Below, in pieces: positions 49,170-58,276 of a stretch of 64,000 nucleotides of DNA. The stretch is from the NCBI GenBank assembly GCA_944390865.1, contig CALXRC010000004.1:1-64000 (forward strand), in the 5' to 3' direction. Source of the DNA: an uncultured Spirochaetales bacterium (lineage in GTDB: Bacteria > Spirochaetota > Spirochaetia > Sphaerochaetales > Sphaerochaetaceae). The notes beneath the pieces were generated by a model. The model had not been told where the DNA came from and ran no database searches. It saw only the letters and a program-made list of their open reading frames with translations. Positions within the stretch are counted from its first letter, which is position 1, and every line of letters starts with the position of its first letter. Made by a program: the position numbers and the translations under genes.

Positions 49170-50129
49170 ATGAAGGACTGTATTAAGATTTCCTGCCTGG
49201 CCCTGATGGTTCTGCTGCTGGCATCCTGTTCTCCTGATCCTGTCACCGGATATGAGTTCATGATGGATACTCAGTGCTCCATCACAGTATATGAACGCGG
49301 TGATGAGGCATTCATTGACGGCACGTTTCAGTTTGTCAGGCAGCTCGCTTCACGCCTGGACCGCTATGATGAGTCAAGCGAGATCTTCCGGATAAACGCA
49401 ATGGCGGGCAGGGAGCCTGTGAAGGTTACAGGACAGGTGTTTGAGCTTATCAGCCGCGCCAGGGACCTTTGTGAGGACACAGACGGCCTTTTCAACATAC
49501 TTATGGGCAATATTTCCGATCTGTGGGGCTTTACGTCCGCTGAGCCTCATGTGCCGTCGGATGAAGAGCTGGCTGAGCTGACTGCTGCCGCTGACATCAG
49601 CAATCTGGTGCTGAATGAAGAGGATCAGACTGTCTATATAGCAGATGAGAAAGCCTCTCTTGATCTCGGGGCAATAGCAAAAGGCTATGCTTCTCAGGCT
49701 GCTGCTGACTATCTGCGCTCTCAAGGAGTGGAGAAGGCCGTGATCAACTTCGGCGGCAATGTCTACTGCATCGGAACACGTCCTGACTCAAGTCCATGGA
49801 GGGTCGGAATACAGAATCCTGACACTGAGTACGGAGGCTACTTCACGACAGTCGAGGTAAGTGACTGTGCGGTAGTCACCTCAGGAGGCTACCAGCGGTA
49901 TTTCATTCAGGATGGAGTGCGCTATCATCACATACTTGATCCTGCGACAGGCCGGCCGGCTGACAGCGATCTTGCCAGCGTCAGCATAATCTGTGAAGAC
50001 GGGGCTCTGGCTGATGCCCTGTCCACTGCCTGCTTCGTCGCAGGAGCAGATAAGGCAGAGGAGCTTTGCCGGAAGTTTGGCGTCAGCGCTCTGTTTCTGA
50101 CACAGTCAGGAGAAGTGATCAGGATCTGA
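49170..50129 (+). CDS. apbE: FAD:protein FMN transferase (ApbE)
   Basis: ApbE attaches FMN covalently to threonine of membrane electron-transfer proteins such as Rnf/Nqr subunits. The 319-aa lipoprotein has lipobox LLASC, MMDTQCSITVY near residue 30, the signature SLDLGAIAKGYASQAAADYL near residue 165 and NFGGNVYCIG. The target Rnf/Nqr genes are not in the window. It overlaps the convergent methyltransferase gene by 11 bp. Confidence 0.93.
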   Translation: MKDCIKISCLALMVLLLASCSPDPVTGYEFMMDTQCSITVYERGDEAFIDGTFQFVRQLASRLDRYDESSEIFRINAMAGREPVKVTGQVFELISRARDLCEDTDGLFNILMGNISDLWGFTSAEPHVPSDEELAELTAAADISNLVLNEEDQTVYIADEKASLDLGAIAKGYASQAAADYLRSQGVEKAVINFGGNVYCIGTRPDSSPWRVGIQNPDTEYGGYFTTVEVSDCAVVTSGGYQRYFIQDGVRYHHILDPATGRPADSDLASVSIICEDGALADALSTACFVAGADKAEELCRKFGVSALFLTQSGEVIRI

Positions 50130-50889
50130 CGCACAGGAAGGCCAGATAGCAGTCCTGGATGAAACTGTCCACAGGTTCAAAGGTGCTCGGGCTTGTATAT
50201 GCATCCTCAATCACGAAGCCGGCTGAGAACAGGCTGGAAAAAACCGAGCCAAGCGTATGGGAAAACTCGAACGTGTCTTTTGCCTCGGCCATTTTCCGCT
50301 GCTCCCTGTCGCTCAGTGAAGTGCAGGAGGAGAAGGGAAGCGTGTAGCGGATCTTCATTTTTCCTCTTTCCAGGGCTTTGACATCAAAAATATACATTAC
50401 TGGATTTGCTATGCCGAACATGAAGACGCCTTCCGGTCTCAGGATTCTTCTCACCTCCCTGAAGACGGGAGACAGTCCGCTTACAAAATTCAGCGACACA
50501 GGATTGATGCAGGTGTCAAAGCTCTCATCCTCAAGCATTGTCAGATCGTTCATGCTTGTGTTCACTGTCCTGAGGTCAAGGCCGTAAGCAGCGGCTGTCT
50601 TTCTGTCCTGCTCAAGCTGTGCCTGAGAAATGTCGCATACAGTGACATTCCGTCCGCTGGCCGCCAGTACTGGACCCTGCTGTCCTCCGCCTGCCGCCAG
50701 TGCAAGCACGTCAGTGCCGATCCGTCTTGTCCATGATTCCGGCATGAAGCCGTCTGGAGTCAGCGTGAGCCTCAGCTGTCCGCTGCGGGCAAGGTTTATG
50801 CTTTCTTTGTCTGCCGGACGAGTCCAGTAATTATTTCTTCTCACTTCCTCATCCCAGGCGCTCTGGTTGAGTTTCTCATAATCCTGCAT
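50119..50889 (-). CDS. class I SAM-dependent methyltransferase
   Basis: A 256-aa protein with the SAM-binding loop LALAAGGGQQGPVLAASG near residue 65, the acidic CDISQAQLEQDR segment and a post-I motif, of the UbiE/Methyltransf_11 type. The substrate cannot be inferred. The ATG lacks a Shine-Dalgarno, but GATAAT (50901-50896) lies exactly 6 nt upstream, suggesting a leaderless mRNA. Confidence 0.87.
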   Translation of the reverse strand: MQDYEKLNQSAWDEEVRRNNYWTRPADKESINLARSGQLRLTLTPDGFMPESWTRRIGTDVLALAAGGGQQGPVLAASGRNVTVCDISQAQLEQDRKTAAAYGLDLRTVNTSMNDLTMLEDESFDTCINPVSLNFVSGLSPVFREVRRILRPEGVFMFGIANPVMYIFDVKALERGKMKIRYTLPFSSCTSLSDREQRKMAEAKDTFEFSHTLGSVFSSLFSAGFVIEDAYTSPSTFEPVDSFIQDCYLAFLCVRS

Positions 50890-50976
50890 GCCTGTATTAT
50901 CACCTGAAAACGCAATGAGTGAAAGCTCTCAGCTGTCATTGACCCAGACTCATGTTAGTGTTAGCTTTCTTCTGAG

Positions 50977-52230
50977 ATGAAAGAGAAGCTTCCGCTGCCG
51001 AAACTGATAACTGGTATAGTCTGCACTGCCGCACTGCTGCTGGTTTTTGTCCTGCTTGCGCTCTGGACAGTTTCAGTGCGCGACAGCAGAAAGAGCGATG
51101 AGCTCAGGAGAGAGCTTGACAGCATAACGGCTCAGGGCGGCGAGAGGGCCCTGCTGAGCCTTGGCGGCTATGAGGTTGACAATATTTTCTATTCAGATGA
51201 GGGCCTGATCCTTTTTGAGCAGGGAAATCAGGACTGGAAGTATTCTGCCGATGAGATGCAGAACATATCTGTGTTCAGTCAGTGCGCAGACAGCGTGGTG
51301 GAACTGTATTCCGCAAGCGAACTGAGCGCTTCCACCGGCTGCGGGGTGATCATCTCGTCTGACGGCTACATCGTGACAAACACTCATGTTGTCAGCAACG
51401 GAGATGTAATCACTGTCAAGTTCTATGACGGCAGCGAGGCTGAGGCCGAGCTTGTCGGAACTGATCCGATAACGGACATCGCGGTGATACATGTCAGCGG
51501 CAAGGACGATATGCTTCCTGTTGCCTTCAGCTCCGCATCCGAACTTGTCGTGGGTCAGAAGGTGATTGCAATCGGCTCCCCTTACGGCTATTCCTGGTCG
51601 CAGAGCGTCGGTACGGTCTCTGCGCTTGACAGGACTGTCACTGCATCATCCGGTGTTTCCCTTTCAGGCCTGATTCAGACAGATGCGCAGATCAATCCCG
51701 GAAACAGCGGAGGTCCTCTTCTTGACAGCCGCGGCAGGATGGTCGGCCTCATCACTGCAATCTACTCTACGACCGGAAGTTCACAGGGGGTGAGCTTCGC
51801 GATTCCCGCTGATACGGTGATCAGCATTGCCGGAGAGCTTATCAGGAGCGGTTCTGTCAGCCGCGGCACTCTGGACATCCTTTCTGTTGAGCTGAATCCG
51901 ATGATTGTGGACTATGCCTCCCTTCCTGTCTCTCAGGGCATCCTGATCAGCCAGGTCATTCCTGCAGGAGAAGCTGACAGGGCAGGACTCAGAGGAGGAA
52001 GCGTCCGAACTGCCTACGGTTCTTCCGTCATCTATCTTGGCGGGGACATCATCGTCGAGCTTGATGGCCAGCCGATAACCGGATATAACGACTATTACGC
52101 CTTCATGGCTGATACCAGTTCTTCTGACAGGGTTGATGTCACTGTCATACGTTCAGGAGAGAGGCTGACAATAAGGAATGTGCCTCTGGTGGAGCAGACA
52201 GTCGAGAATATGAGGTGGTTAATCAGATGA
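50977..52230 (+). CDS. HtrA/DegS-like serine protease with PDZ domain
   Basis: A 417-aa envelope protease anchored by an N-terminal helix (residues about 10-32). The trypsin-like domain carries the triad H137 (TNTHVV), D167 (TDIAV) and S244 (NPGNSGGP), followed by a single C-terminal PDZ domain (residues about 310-400). With one PDZ and a membrane anchor it resembles DegS or Gram-positive HtrA more than DegP. Its stop overlaps the uvrB start (ATGA). Confidence 0.93.
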   Translation: MKEKLPLPKLITGIVCTAALLLVFVLLALWTVSVRDSRKSDELRRELDSITAQGGERALLSLGGYEVDNIFYSDEGLILFEQGNQDWKYSADEMQNISVFSQCADSVVELYSASELSASTGCGVIISSDGYIVTNTHVVSNGDVITVKFYDGSEAEAELVGTDPITDIAVIHVSGKDDMLPVAFSSASELVVGQKVIAIGSPYGYSWSQSVGTVSALDRTVTASSGVSLSGLIQTDAQINPGNSGGPLLDSRGRMVGLITAIYSTTGSSQGVSFAIPADTVISIAGELIRSGSVSRGTLDILSVELNPMIVDYASLPVSQGILISQVIPAGEADRAGLRGGSVRTAYGSSVIYLGGDIIVELDGQPITGYNDYYAFMADTSSSDRVDVTVIRSGERLTIRNVPLVEQTVENMRWLIR

Positions 52231-54299
52231 GTGAGAACCGTTCTTCAGCCGCCTGGGCCGGCGAGGATGTCGTCAACGTCCACAAAAATGCTGTCCTTAA
52301 AAACCGTTCATTTCATGTAGTGGCCCCCTTTGATGTGTCAGGAGATCAGGGACAGGCCATTGAGCAGCTCAGCAGAGGAATCGAACAGGGAGACAGAGCT
52401 CAGACTCTGAAAGGCGTGACAGGATCCGGAAAGACCTTCACGATGGCAAAGATCATTGAAAGGATCAACAGGCCGACCCTGGTGCTTTCACACAACAAGA
52501 CGCTTGCAGCCCAGCTGTACAGGGAGTTCAAGAGCTTTTTTCCCGACAATGCTGTTGAATACTTCGTCTCGACATATGATTACTACCAGCCTGAGGCCTA
52601 TGTGCCCGGCAAGGACCTGTATATTGAAAAGGAAGCTGATATAAATGACGAGATAGACCGCCTGAGGCTGTCCGCATCCTTTTCTCTGATGGAAAGAAGG
52701 GATGTTGTCGTGATCTCGACTGTCAGCTGCATATATGGCCTGGGCAATCCTGTCTCCATCAAGGACATGATTCATTCGTACACTGTCGGTGAAATTTTTG
52801 ACCACAAGAGTGAGCTTGAGCAGTTAGTAAGGATGCTTTATGAAAGGAACGACATGGTCTTAAGCCGCGGCACTTTCCGCGTAAGAGGCGATGTCATAGA
52901 GATTTATCCTGCTTATCTTGAGAGTGCTGTCCGCATAACTCTTGACTGGGATGAGATTGTCTCCATTGATGTGTTTGATCCTCTCACGCTGGAGAAGCTT
53001 GATAAGCTGGACAGCTTCACCCTGTATCCTGCAAAGCAGTTCGTAATGCCGAAAGAGGCCCTGGACAGCGCCATTGTCCGCATTGAGAACGAGCTCAGGG
53101 ACCAGCTTGACTATTTTGAGTCCCAGGGCAAGCTGGTTGAGAAGGAAAGGCTCAAGAGCCGTGTTGAATACGATATAGAAATGCTGAAGGAAGTCGGCTA
53201 CTGCTCCGGAATAGAGAACTATTCCCGTCCGCTTGCAGGCCGTGCCCCCGGGGAGCGTCCTGCTGTCCTGCTGGATTACTTCCCTGATGACTTTGTCGTC
53301 TTCATTGATGAATCCCATGTCACGCTGCCTCAGATCGGAGCCATGTATGAAGGTGACAGAAGCAGGAAGCTTAATCTGGTCAACTATGGCTTCCGCCTGC
53401 CGTCTGCACTGGACAACAGGCCGCTGAAGTATGAAGAGTTTGACAAGAAGGTCGGGCAGAGGGTTTATGTCAGCGCCACGCCTGGAAAGACTGAGCTGAA
53501 GGAGAGCACGAGGGTTGTCGAGCAGCTCATCAGGCCCACAGGTCTGCTGGATCCTTCCATTGAGGTGCGTTCGACAGAAGGCCAGATGGAGGACCTTTTC
53601 GGCGAGATCAACAAGACAGTCAGGAAGGGTGAGAGGGTCCTGGTCACGACGCTCACGAAGAAAATGGCGGAAGATCTGACAAACTATCTTTCCGGACTCG
53701 GGCTGAGGGTCCGCTATCTGCACAGCGAGATAGAGACGATTGAACGTGTCGAGATTCTTACTGACCTGAGGAAGGGTGTGTTTGACGTGCTTGTCGGAAT
53801 CAACCTGCTCAGAGAGGGCCTTGATCTTCCTGAGGTCGCCCTTGTCGCAATTCTGGATGCTGACAAGATCGGCTTCCTCCGCTCTGCGACATCCCTTATC
53901 CAGACAATAGGAAGAGCTGCGAGAAACGCGGACGGACGCGTCATAATGTATGCCGACCAGATGAGTGATGCGATGAAGGAGGCCATAAACGAGACCGAAC
54001 ACAGGCGGGCAGTCCAGATGGCCTACAACGAGGAGCATGGAATCACTCCCACTACGATCAGGAAGGCTGTTGAGGATATTATCGAGCGCCAGATGCAGGA
54101 TGCCGAAGAGATCCAGAAGGACGAACTGAAGATACAGAGGGCAGGCTACAACCTGCTGTCTGATAAAGACAGGAAGAAATACGTGCGCGAGCTTGAAAAA
54201 GAGATGAGAGCCTGCGCAGAGCGTCTTGAGTTTGAAAAAGCAGCCGCAATCAGGGATGAGATTGAGGCTGTGAAGAGCGGCAGCTACATCACAGAGTGA
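52227..54299 (+). CDS. uvrB: excinuclease ABC subunit B
   Basis: UvrB is the damage-verifying helicase-like subunit of nucleotide excision repair. The 690-aa protein has the P loop GVTGSGKT (residues 63-70), the beta-hairpin STYDYYQPEAYVP, helicase motifs DESHVTLPQ and QTIGRAARN, and a C-terminal UVR domain that contacts UvrC. The ATG at 52227 is preceded by GAGG and overlaps the htrA-like stop codon. It overlaps the convergent caspase-like gene by 11 bp. Confidence 0.97.
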   Translation: MSENRSSAAWAGEDVVNVHKNAVLKNRSFHVVAPFDVSGDQGQAIEQLSRGIEQGDRAQTLKGVTGSGKTFTMAKIIERINRPTLVLSHNKTLAAQLYREFKSFFPDNAVEYFVSTYDYYQPEAYVPGKDLYIEKEADINDEIDRLRLSASFSLMERRDVVVISTVSCIYGLGNPVSIKDMIHSYTVGEIFDHKSELEQLVRMLYERNDMVLSRGTFRVRGDVIEIYPAYLESAVRITLDWDEIVSIDVFDPLTLEKLDKLDSFTLYPAKQFVMPKEALDSAIVRIENELRDQLDYFESQGKLVEKERLKSRVEYDIEMLKEVGYCSGIENYSRPLAGRAPGERPAVLLDYFPDDFVVFIDESHVTLPQIGAMYEGDRSRKLNLVNYGFRLPSALDNRPLKYEEFDKKVGQRVYVSATPGKTELKESTRVVEQLIRPTGLLDPSIEVRSTEGQMEDLFGEINKTVRKGERVLVTTLTKKMAEDLTNYLSGLGLRVRYLHSEIETIERVEILTDLRKGVFDVLVGINLLREGLDLPEVALVAILDADKIGFLRSATSLIQTIGRAARNADGRVIMYADQMSDAMKEAINETEHRRAVQMAYNEEHGITPTTIRKAVEDIIERQMQDAEEIQKDELKIQRAGYNLLSDKDRKKYVRELEKEMRACAERLEFEKAAAIRDEIEAVKSGSYITE

Positions 54300-55260
54300 A
54301 AAGAACGAGATCAATATAGAATCTGTTGAGGACAGGAGACTGGTACGACCACAGCTCATGGCCCTCAAGTGCCTCATACAGCCCTGCGACGCTTATCACA
54401 GGATCTGACGGCAGGCCCGGTCCTTCGACTCCCGGTGAATGAAACTGCCAGCCGAGCGCTGTCAGCAGGCCAACAGAGAAAAACCCGTGAGCAAGTCCGG
54501 CCGAGTCGTCTTCGTAGCTCAGCTCATCGCTGCGTGAGGCAGTCATGAAATAAAATCCGCACCTGCCGTCATCAGGCATTTTGAAAAGCGAAAGCACAGC
54601 TGAAAGGATCTCATCTCTGCCGCTGAGTCTGTCCTCTTCTTCATCAACGGATCCTGAATAGCACGAGTCAAGGATGACAAGCTTTGGACAACAGAAGGCT
54701 GACAGGGCTTTCTTCAATGCTGACAGTTCGATCAGGCTCGACATATTGCCGGCTTCTTCCTGCCAGTAGCCAATGTCCGGAAAGTAGATATTGCCGACAA
54801 CAAGCGCGCCGTTAAGGTGCTCATTATTTTTATTCGAACTATTAGCACCGTGTCCGGCATAATAAAATATGAATATATCATTTTCGTTCAGGCAGAATCT
54901 CAGTTTACTCAAGGCTGCGAAAATGCTTTCCTTCATGTCATGTCCGCTCAGCTCTGTCCTGACTGACTCTTCAGCTCCCTTCCTGATGCTGCTGTCCTGC
55001 CTGTAATAGTATTTCTGTCTTGCAGTGAAGCTTATTGAGACCAGGTCTGTTCCTGTCTTTTCTGCAAGAAATTCAAACTGGCTTATCATGGCACTCTGAT
55101 CATTGACAGCTCCGTGAAGACTGTTCATTGAAGTGCCGACATAGTCGAGCGCCACAGAAAAAAGGTATACGGTCCTATTTTCAGCAGCATCAGGGTAAAA
55201 GAGATCACAGGAGGTGAGAAGGAAGAAGAATGTCAGGAAAAAAACAGTACATTTCCTCAT
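54289..55260 (-). CDS. caspase-fold (peptidase C14) lipoprotein, copy 1
   Basis: A 323-aa predicted lipoprotein (lipobox LLTSC, Cys18) with a caspase-like p20 region: an N-terminal strand YLFSVALDYVG, catalytic His137 in FYYAGHGA and catalytic Cys200 in LVILDSCYSGS, followed by FYFMTASRSDELSYED. The layout fits bacterial orthocaspases/peptidase C14. The C-terminus, about 100 residues after the Cys, contains the FFSVGLLTAL segment typical of the fold. Its start overlaps the stop of the upstream barrel-like gene (ATGA), so the two are translated together. The target is unknown. Confidence 0.88.
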   Translation of the reverse strand: MRKCTVFFLTFFFLLTSCDLFYPDAAENRTVYLFSVALDYVGTSMNSLHGAVNDQSAMISQFEFLAEKTGTDLVSISFTARQKYYYRQDSSIRKGAEESVRTELSGHDMKESIFAALSKLRFCLNENDIFIFYYAGHGANSSNKNNEHLNGALVVGNIYFPDIGYWQEEAGNMSSLIELSALKKALSAFCCPKLVILDSCYSGSVDEEEDRLSGRDEILSAVLSLFKMPDDGRCGFYFMTASRSDELSYEDDSAGLAHGFFSVGLLTALGWQFHSPGVEGPGLPSDPVISVAGLYEALEGHELWSYQSPVLNRFYIDLVLFTL

Positions 55261-55793
55261 CCGATCACCCCCTGCGGAACCATCAGCTTCATTGAAACTG
55301 AAATGTGAGTCTCGAGAAACTCCCTGCGATAGAGGACGTCAAGGCCCAGAGAGAAGAGAAGGGATGAGTCAATGAAGATGCCGCCGCTCAGTCCTGCTTC
55401 AACAAAGGCGAATGAAATGTCCTGCTTTTCAGTCACTCCGAATCCTGCTGCGGTGCTACAGCCGAGGCTGAAGGAGCCAAGACGGCAGGAGTATGCAATG
55501 TAAGAGCCTAATCTCCTGCTTGCAAGCAGGTACGTGTTTTCATGAATGATGGAAGCAGACACCCTTCCTGCCTTCAGTCCTGCACAGAGCGAATGTCGCT
55601 CTGAGAAAGTGAAGGAAGCAAGATCGAGAGTGATGAACACTGCTGTGCTGGTTCTGACAGGGACACTGTTGTCTTCAAGGCTGAGATTGTGCGACAGCAC
55701 GAGTGCAGAGGCGGCTGCGGCCCCCGGCGTGAATGAGAAAGCATGCAGGACAGTCTGCTGCAGCAGGAAAAGGATGATGAGTGTCTTCTTCAT
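55257..55793 (-). CDS. small secreted barrel-like protein paired with caspase copy 1
   Basis: A 178-aa protein with a cleavable signal peptide (residues 1-18, MKKTLIILFLLQQTVLHA) and eight or so amphipathic strands, such as SLCAGLKAGRVSAS and LLFSLGLDVLYRREF, suggesting a small outer-membrane barrel. It resembles the protein at 56748 in length, signal and a shared H-x-x-T-Y-x-L core (IHENTYLLASRRLGS against MHDRTYFLGSNLAGP). GGAG lies 5 nt before the ATG. It precedes and overlaps the caspase-like gene. Confidence 0.75.
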   Translation of the reverse strand: MKKTLIILFLLQQTVLHAFSFTPGAAAASALVLSHNLSLEDNSVPVRTSTAVFITLDLASFTFSERHSLCAGLKAGRVSASIIHENTYLLASRRLGSYIAYSCRLGSFSLGCSTAAGFGVTEKQDISFAFVEAGLSGGIFIDSSLLFSLGLDVLYRREFLETHISVSMKLMVPQGVIG

Positions 55794-55839
55794 TGTGTCT
55801 CCTCATCACTAATACTGAAAAGCTGCAGGATTTGTGCAC

Positions 55840-56742
55840 TCAGAAAGAAAAGAGGACCAGATCCCTTACGCTGTCTGTCGCCTCAAACTGCTGACTGAGT
55901 CCTCCTGAATAATAAAGCCCTTTTTCAAGTTCATTGACAAGCCAGGTGAAGGTCAGATGGCCTGTCTGGGGAAGAGAGGTCCTGATGCCATTGCTGCCTA
56001 GATCTAGACCGCATCTGATCAGCACGTTCAGTGAGAAAAGGCCGAATGAAATATTCCCGCTTCCAGTTATGCTGTCATCAAGAGTGACTGAATAGGACAG
56101 CTGGTCCTTCTGGGCAGCGGCAATGTACCAGGTTCTGGTCTGCTTGCTCTCATAGGGCCTGAAGAGAGAGGAGAAGTCTGTCCTGCTGTCGCTTCCCTCC
56201 TCATCGATGTTCGATGCCGAATAGCAGCAGTCGAGGAGTATGAGCTTGCAGCAGCTGATGCTGTCAAGCTGGCTTATCAGTCTGTCCGCATCATAGACTT
56301 TATCATCTGCCAGAAGGAGAGAGCCGTCCGCCAGGCCGTGGCCTGAGTAGTGGAAGATGAGAATGTCATCACTGCTGACTGCTGCAGCAAGATTTTCCAG
56401 CTGGGCTTCCAGCTCGCTGCTGAAGCTGTCCTTCTGGATTTCTTTTTGCACATTGTCAACTGTCAGAAAACACTTTCCGCTGATGTCTGTGAATGAAGAG
56501 TCAAGCTCTCCCTGACTCAAAAGCACGTTGTGGTACTCAACTCCTGCACAGTCAGCAAGAAAGCTGAACTGTCTGTCCATCCAGTACTGGTCGCACAGGG
56601 TGCCTGAAAGCTGATTCTGCGTCTGATAGTAATTGCATGCAGCAGACACAAAATACACGGAATAGCCGTCTGAACTGTCAGGTCCGAAGCTGCAGGAAGA
56701 GAGACTGAAAAGAGTGAGCAGAAAGAAAATCAGCATCCTCAT
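55840..56742 (-). CDS. caspase-fold (peptidase C14) lipoprotein, copy 2
   Basis: A 300-aa predicted lipoprotein (lipobox LSSC, Cys17) homologous to copy 1: VYFVSAACNYYQT, catalytic His135 in FHYSGHGL, and Cys173 in LILLDCCYSAS, then WYIAAAQKDQLSYS and ISFGLFSLNVLIRCGLD. Identity with copy 1 is moderate, so the duplication is old. ATG 56742 is chosen because GGTGA lies upstream and it gives a clean signal peptide; ATG 56754 is an alternative that overlaps the previous gene. Confidence 0.87.
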   Translation of the reverse strand: MRMLIFFLLTLFSLSSCSFGPDSSDGYSVYFVSAACNYYQTQNQLSGTLCDQYWMDRQFSFLADCAGVEYHNVLLSQGELDSSFTDISGKCFLTVDNVQKEIQKDSFSSELEAQLENLAAAVSSDDILIFHYSGHGLADGSLLLADDKVYDADRLISQLDSISCCKLILLDCCYSASNIDEEGSDSRTDFSSLFRPYESKQTRTWYIAAAQKDQLSYSVTLDDSITGSGNISFGLFSLNVLIRCGLDLGSNGIRTSLPQTGHLTFTWLVNELEKGLYYSGGLSQQFEATDSVRDLVLFSF

Positions 56743-56747
56743 GTCAT

Positions 56748-57272
56748 TCACCATTGCATTGAGGCTGTGGAAATAGTGCAGCCGACAGAAAAGCGGAGCG
56801 CAAGATCACTCTGGCTGTATGCAAGAGTGAGCCTGGGAAAGAGAGATATATATTCACAGGGGGAGAAGACAAGAGACAGCGAGACTGATGGGCTGAAGAT
56901 CAGGATGCGGCTTGAATGATACCTTCCGAAAGCAAGAACAGCGTCCAGCTGCGCATCCAGCGTCTTTGTAACCGGGAAGCCCACGGCAAAGCCGGGACCT
57001 GCCAAATTGCTGCCAAGAAAGTATGTCCTGTCATGCATCATGGAGTCTGAGTTATGGATCACTGTCAGATAGCCTGAGAGCCTGATTTTATCTGACTTGT
57101 ACTTCACTCCGAAGCTCAGGTCTGCCGTAAGGCTTGTCTGCCGGCTGTCGTCCGTGTTGAAGTACCAGGCCTGTGCAGCTCCTGCTGCAGCTGATGCCGT
57201 CAGGCTTATGCTTCCGGCATGAAGCAGGGACAGGGGCAGCAATAGAATGAGCATGGCAGCAAGTCTTTTCAC
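56748..57272 (-). CDS. small secreted barrel-like protein paired with caspase copy 2
   Basis: A 174-aa protein with signal peptide (residues 1-19) and alternating strands such as TSLTADLSFGVKYKS and YISLFPRLTLAYSQSDLALRF, suggesting a small outer-membrane barrel. It is a paralogue of the protein at 55257. The GTG start overlaps the thiQ stop (GTGA), tying it to the thiamine transporter operon. No function is known. Confidence 0.75.
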   Translation of the reverse strand: MKRLAAMLILLLPLSLLHAGSISLTASAAAGAAQAWYFNTDDSRQTSLTADLSFGVKYKSDKIRLSGYLTVIHNSDSMMHDRTYFLGSNLAGPGFAVGFPVTKTLDAQLDAVLAFGRYHSSRILIFSPSVSLSLVFSPCEYISLFPRLTLAYSQSDLALRFSVGCTISTASMQW

Positions 57273-58276
57273 TTTACGATAGAACCGTCCTTGAAGAAGA
57301 TGAGCTGTGTCTTCCTTATGTAGATTGTAATGTATTTGTCTTTCGGATAGAAGCCTGACTGCGCGAGTATCCTGTGACCGTCATACTGGAGGCCTAGCAT
57401 GTAGCAGTGGCCCAGATATTCGGCTCCGGAGACTTCCACGTTTTCAAGGATGAGGAAGGCGTCGCTGTCGCCGTAGAAAACTCCCTCTCTTACTGTCACT
57501 GCCTCCGGGCGGAAAAATATTGTGTCAGCCTCGATGTCAAGGTTGAACATGGTTCCGGGCAGGCTTGTTCCTTCTCCTGTGAAATAGGCGGTGAAAAGCG
57601 TTTCCGGCTCTCTGTATACAGCCTGCGGAGTGCCCGTCATTTCAATCTTTCCAGACCGGATCACGGCGATTCTGTCGCTGATGGAGAAGGCTTCTTCCCT
57701 GTCATGCGTGACATAGATTGTCGTCAGGGCAGGGTTTTCATCGTGTATGCGTCTTATTTCATCCCTCATGCGCCGTCTCAGTGCTGCATCCAGGGCACTG
57801 AGAGGCTCATCCAGGAGGAGAATCGAAGGCTGTGAGGACAGTGCCCTTGCAAGAGCCACTCGCTGGCTCTCTCCGCCCGAGAGCGTCGTGACCTTCCTCT
57901 TGTTGTAGCCTGGGAGATTGACAAAGGAGAGCAGGGCATTCACGTCTTCCTTTCTCTCTTTCTTTCTGATCTTCCTTATTTTCATCGCATATGCAATGTT
58001 CTTCTCGACATTCATGTTCGGAAACAGCGCATAATCCTGGAAGACCATGCTTATTCCTCTTTTCTGGACAGGCACTTTCACAATGTCTTTCCCGTCAACA
58101 AGAATCTGTCCCTCATCCGGGTCCTCAAGTCCGGAGATCAGGGAAAGCAGAGTTGACTTTCCGGACCCGCTTGGTCCGATGATTGTCAAAAACTCGCCTT
58201 CGTTTACCTCCAGGTCAAGATCAAGAGTGAAATCAGGATATTTCTTTTTCAGTCCTTTCAGTTCAAGCTTTGCCAT
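57269..58276 (-). CDS. thiQ: thiamine ABC transporter ATP-binding protein
   Basis: A 335-aa ABC ATPase with Walker A GPSGSGKST (residues 34-42), Q loop, signature LSGGESQRVALARAL near residue 133, Walker B ILLLDEPLSALD and an extra C-terminal regulatory domain of about 100 residues. It is longer than enterobacterial ThiQ and looks like the iron/spermidine importer group; the thiamine assignment rests on the riboswitch and the neighbouring ThiB- and ThiP-like genes. The start at 58276 has AAAGGA just upstream and overlaps thiP by 14 bp. Confidence 0.85.
   Translation of the reverse strand: MAKLELKGLKKKYPDFTLDLDLEVNEGEFLTIIGPSGSGKSTLLSLISGLEDPDEGQILVDGKDIVKVPVQKRGISMVFQDYALFPNMNVEKNIAYAMKIRKIRKKERKEDVNALLSFVNLPGYNKRKVTTLSGGESQRVALARALSSQPSILLLDEPLSALDAALRRRMRDEIRRIHDENPALTTIYVTHDREEAFSISDRIAVIRSGKIEMTGTPQAVYREPETLFTAYFTGEGTSLPGTMFNLDIEADTIFFRPEAVTVREGVFYGDSDAFLILENVEVSGAEYLGHCYMLGLQYDGHRILAQSGFYPKDKYITIYIRKTQLIFFKDGSIVK

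Noticed and set aside
52860-54377. 505-residue minus-strand open frame opposite uvrB
   Set aside because: It is a shadow of uvrB, whose motifs are complete on the plus strand.
54289-57272. Known phage-defence system built on caspase-like effectors
   Set aside because: No nucleotide cyclase, STAND or gasdermin partner is present, and the proteins carry lipoprotein or signal peptides rather than cytoplasmic features.
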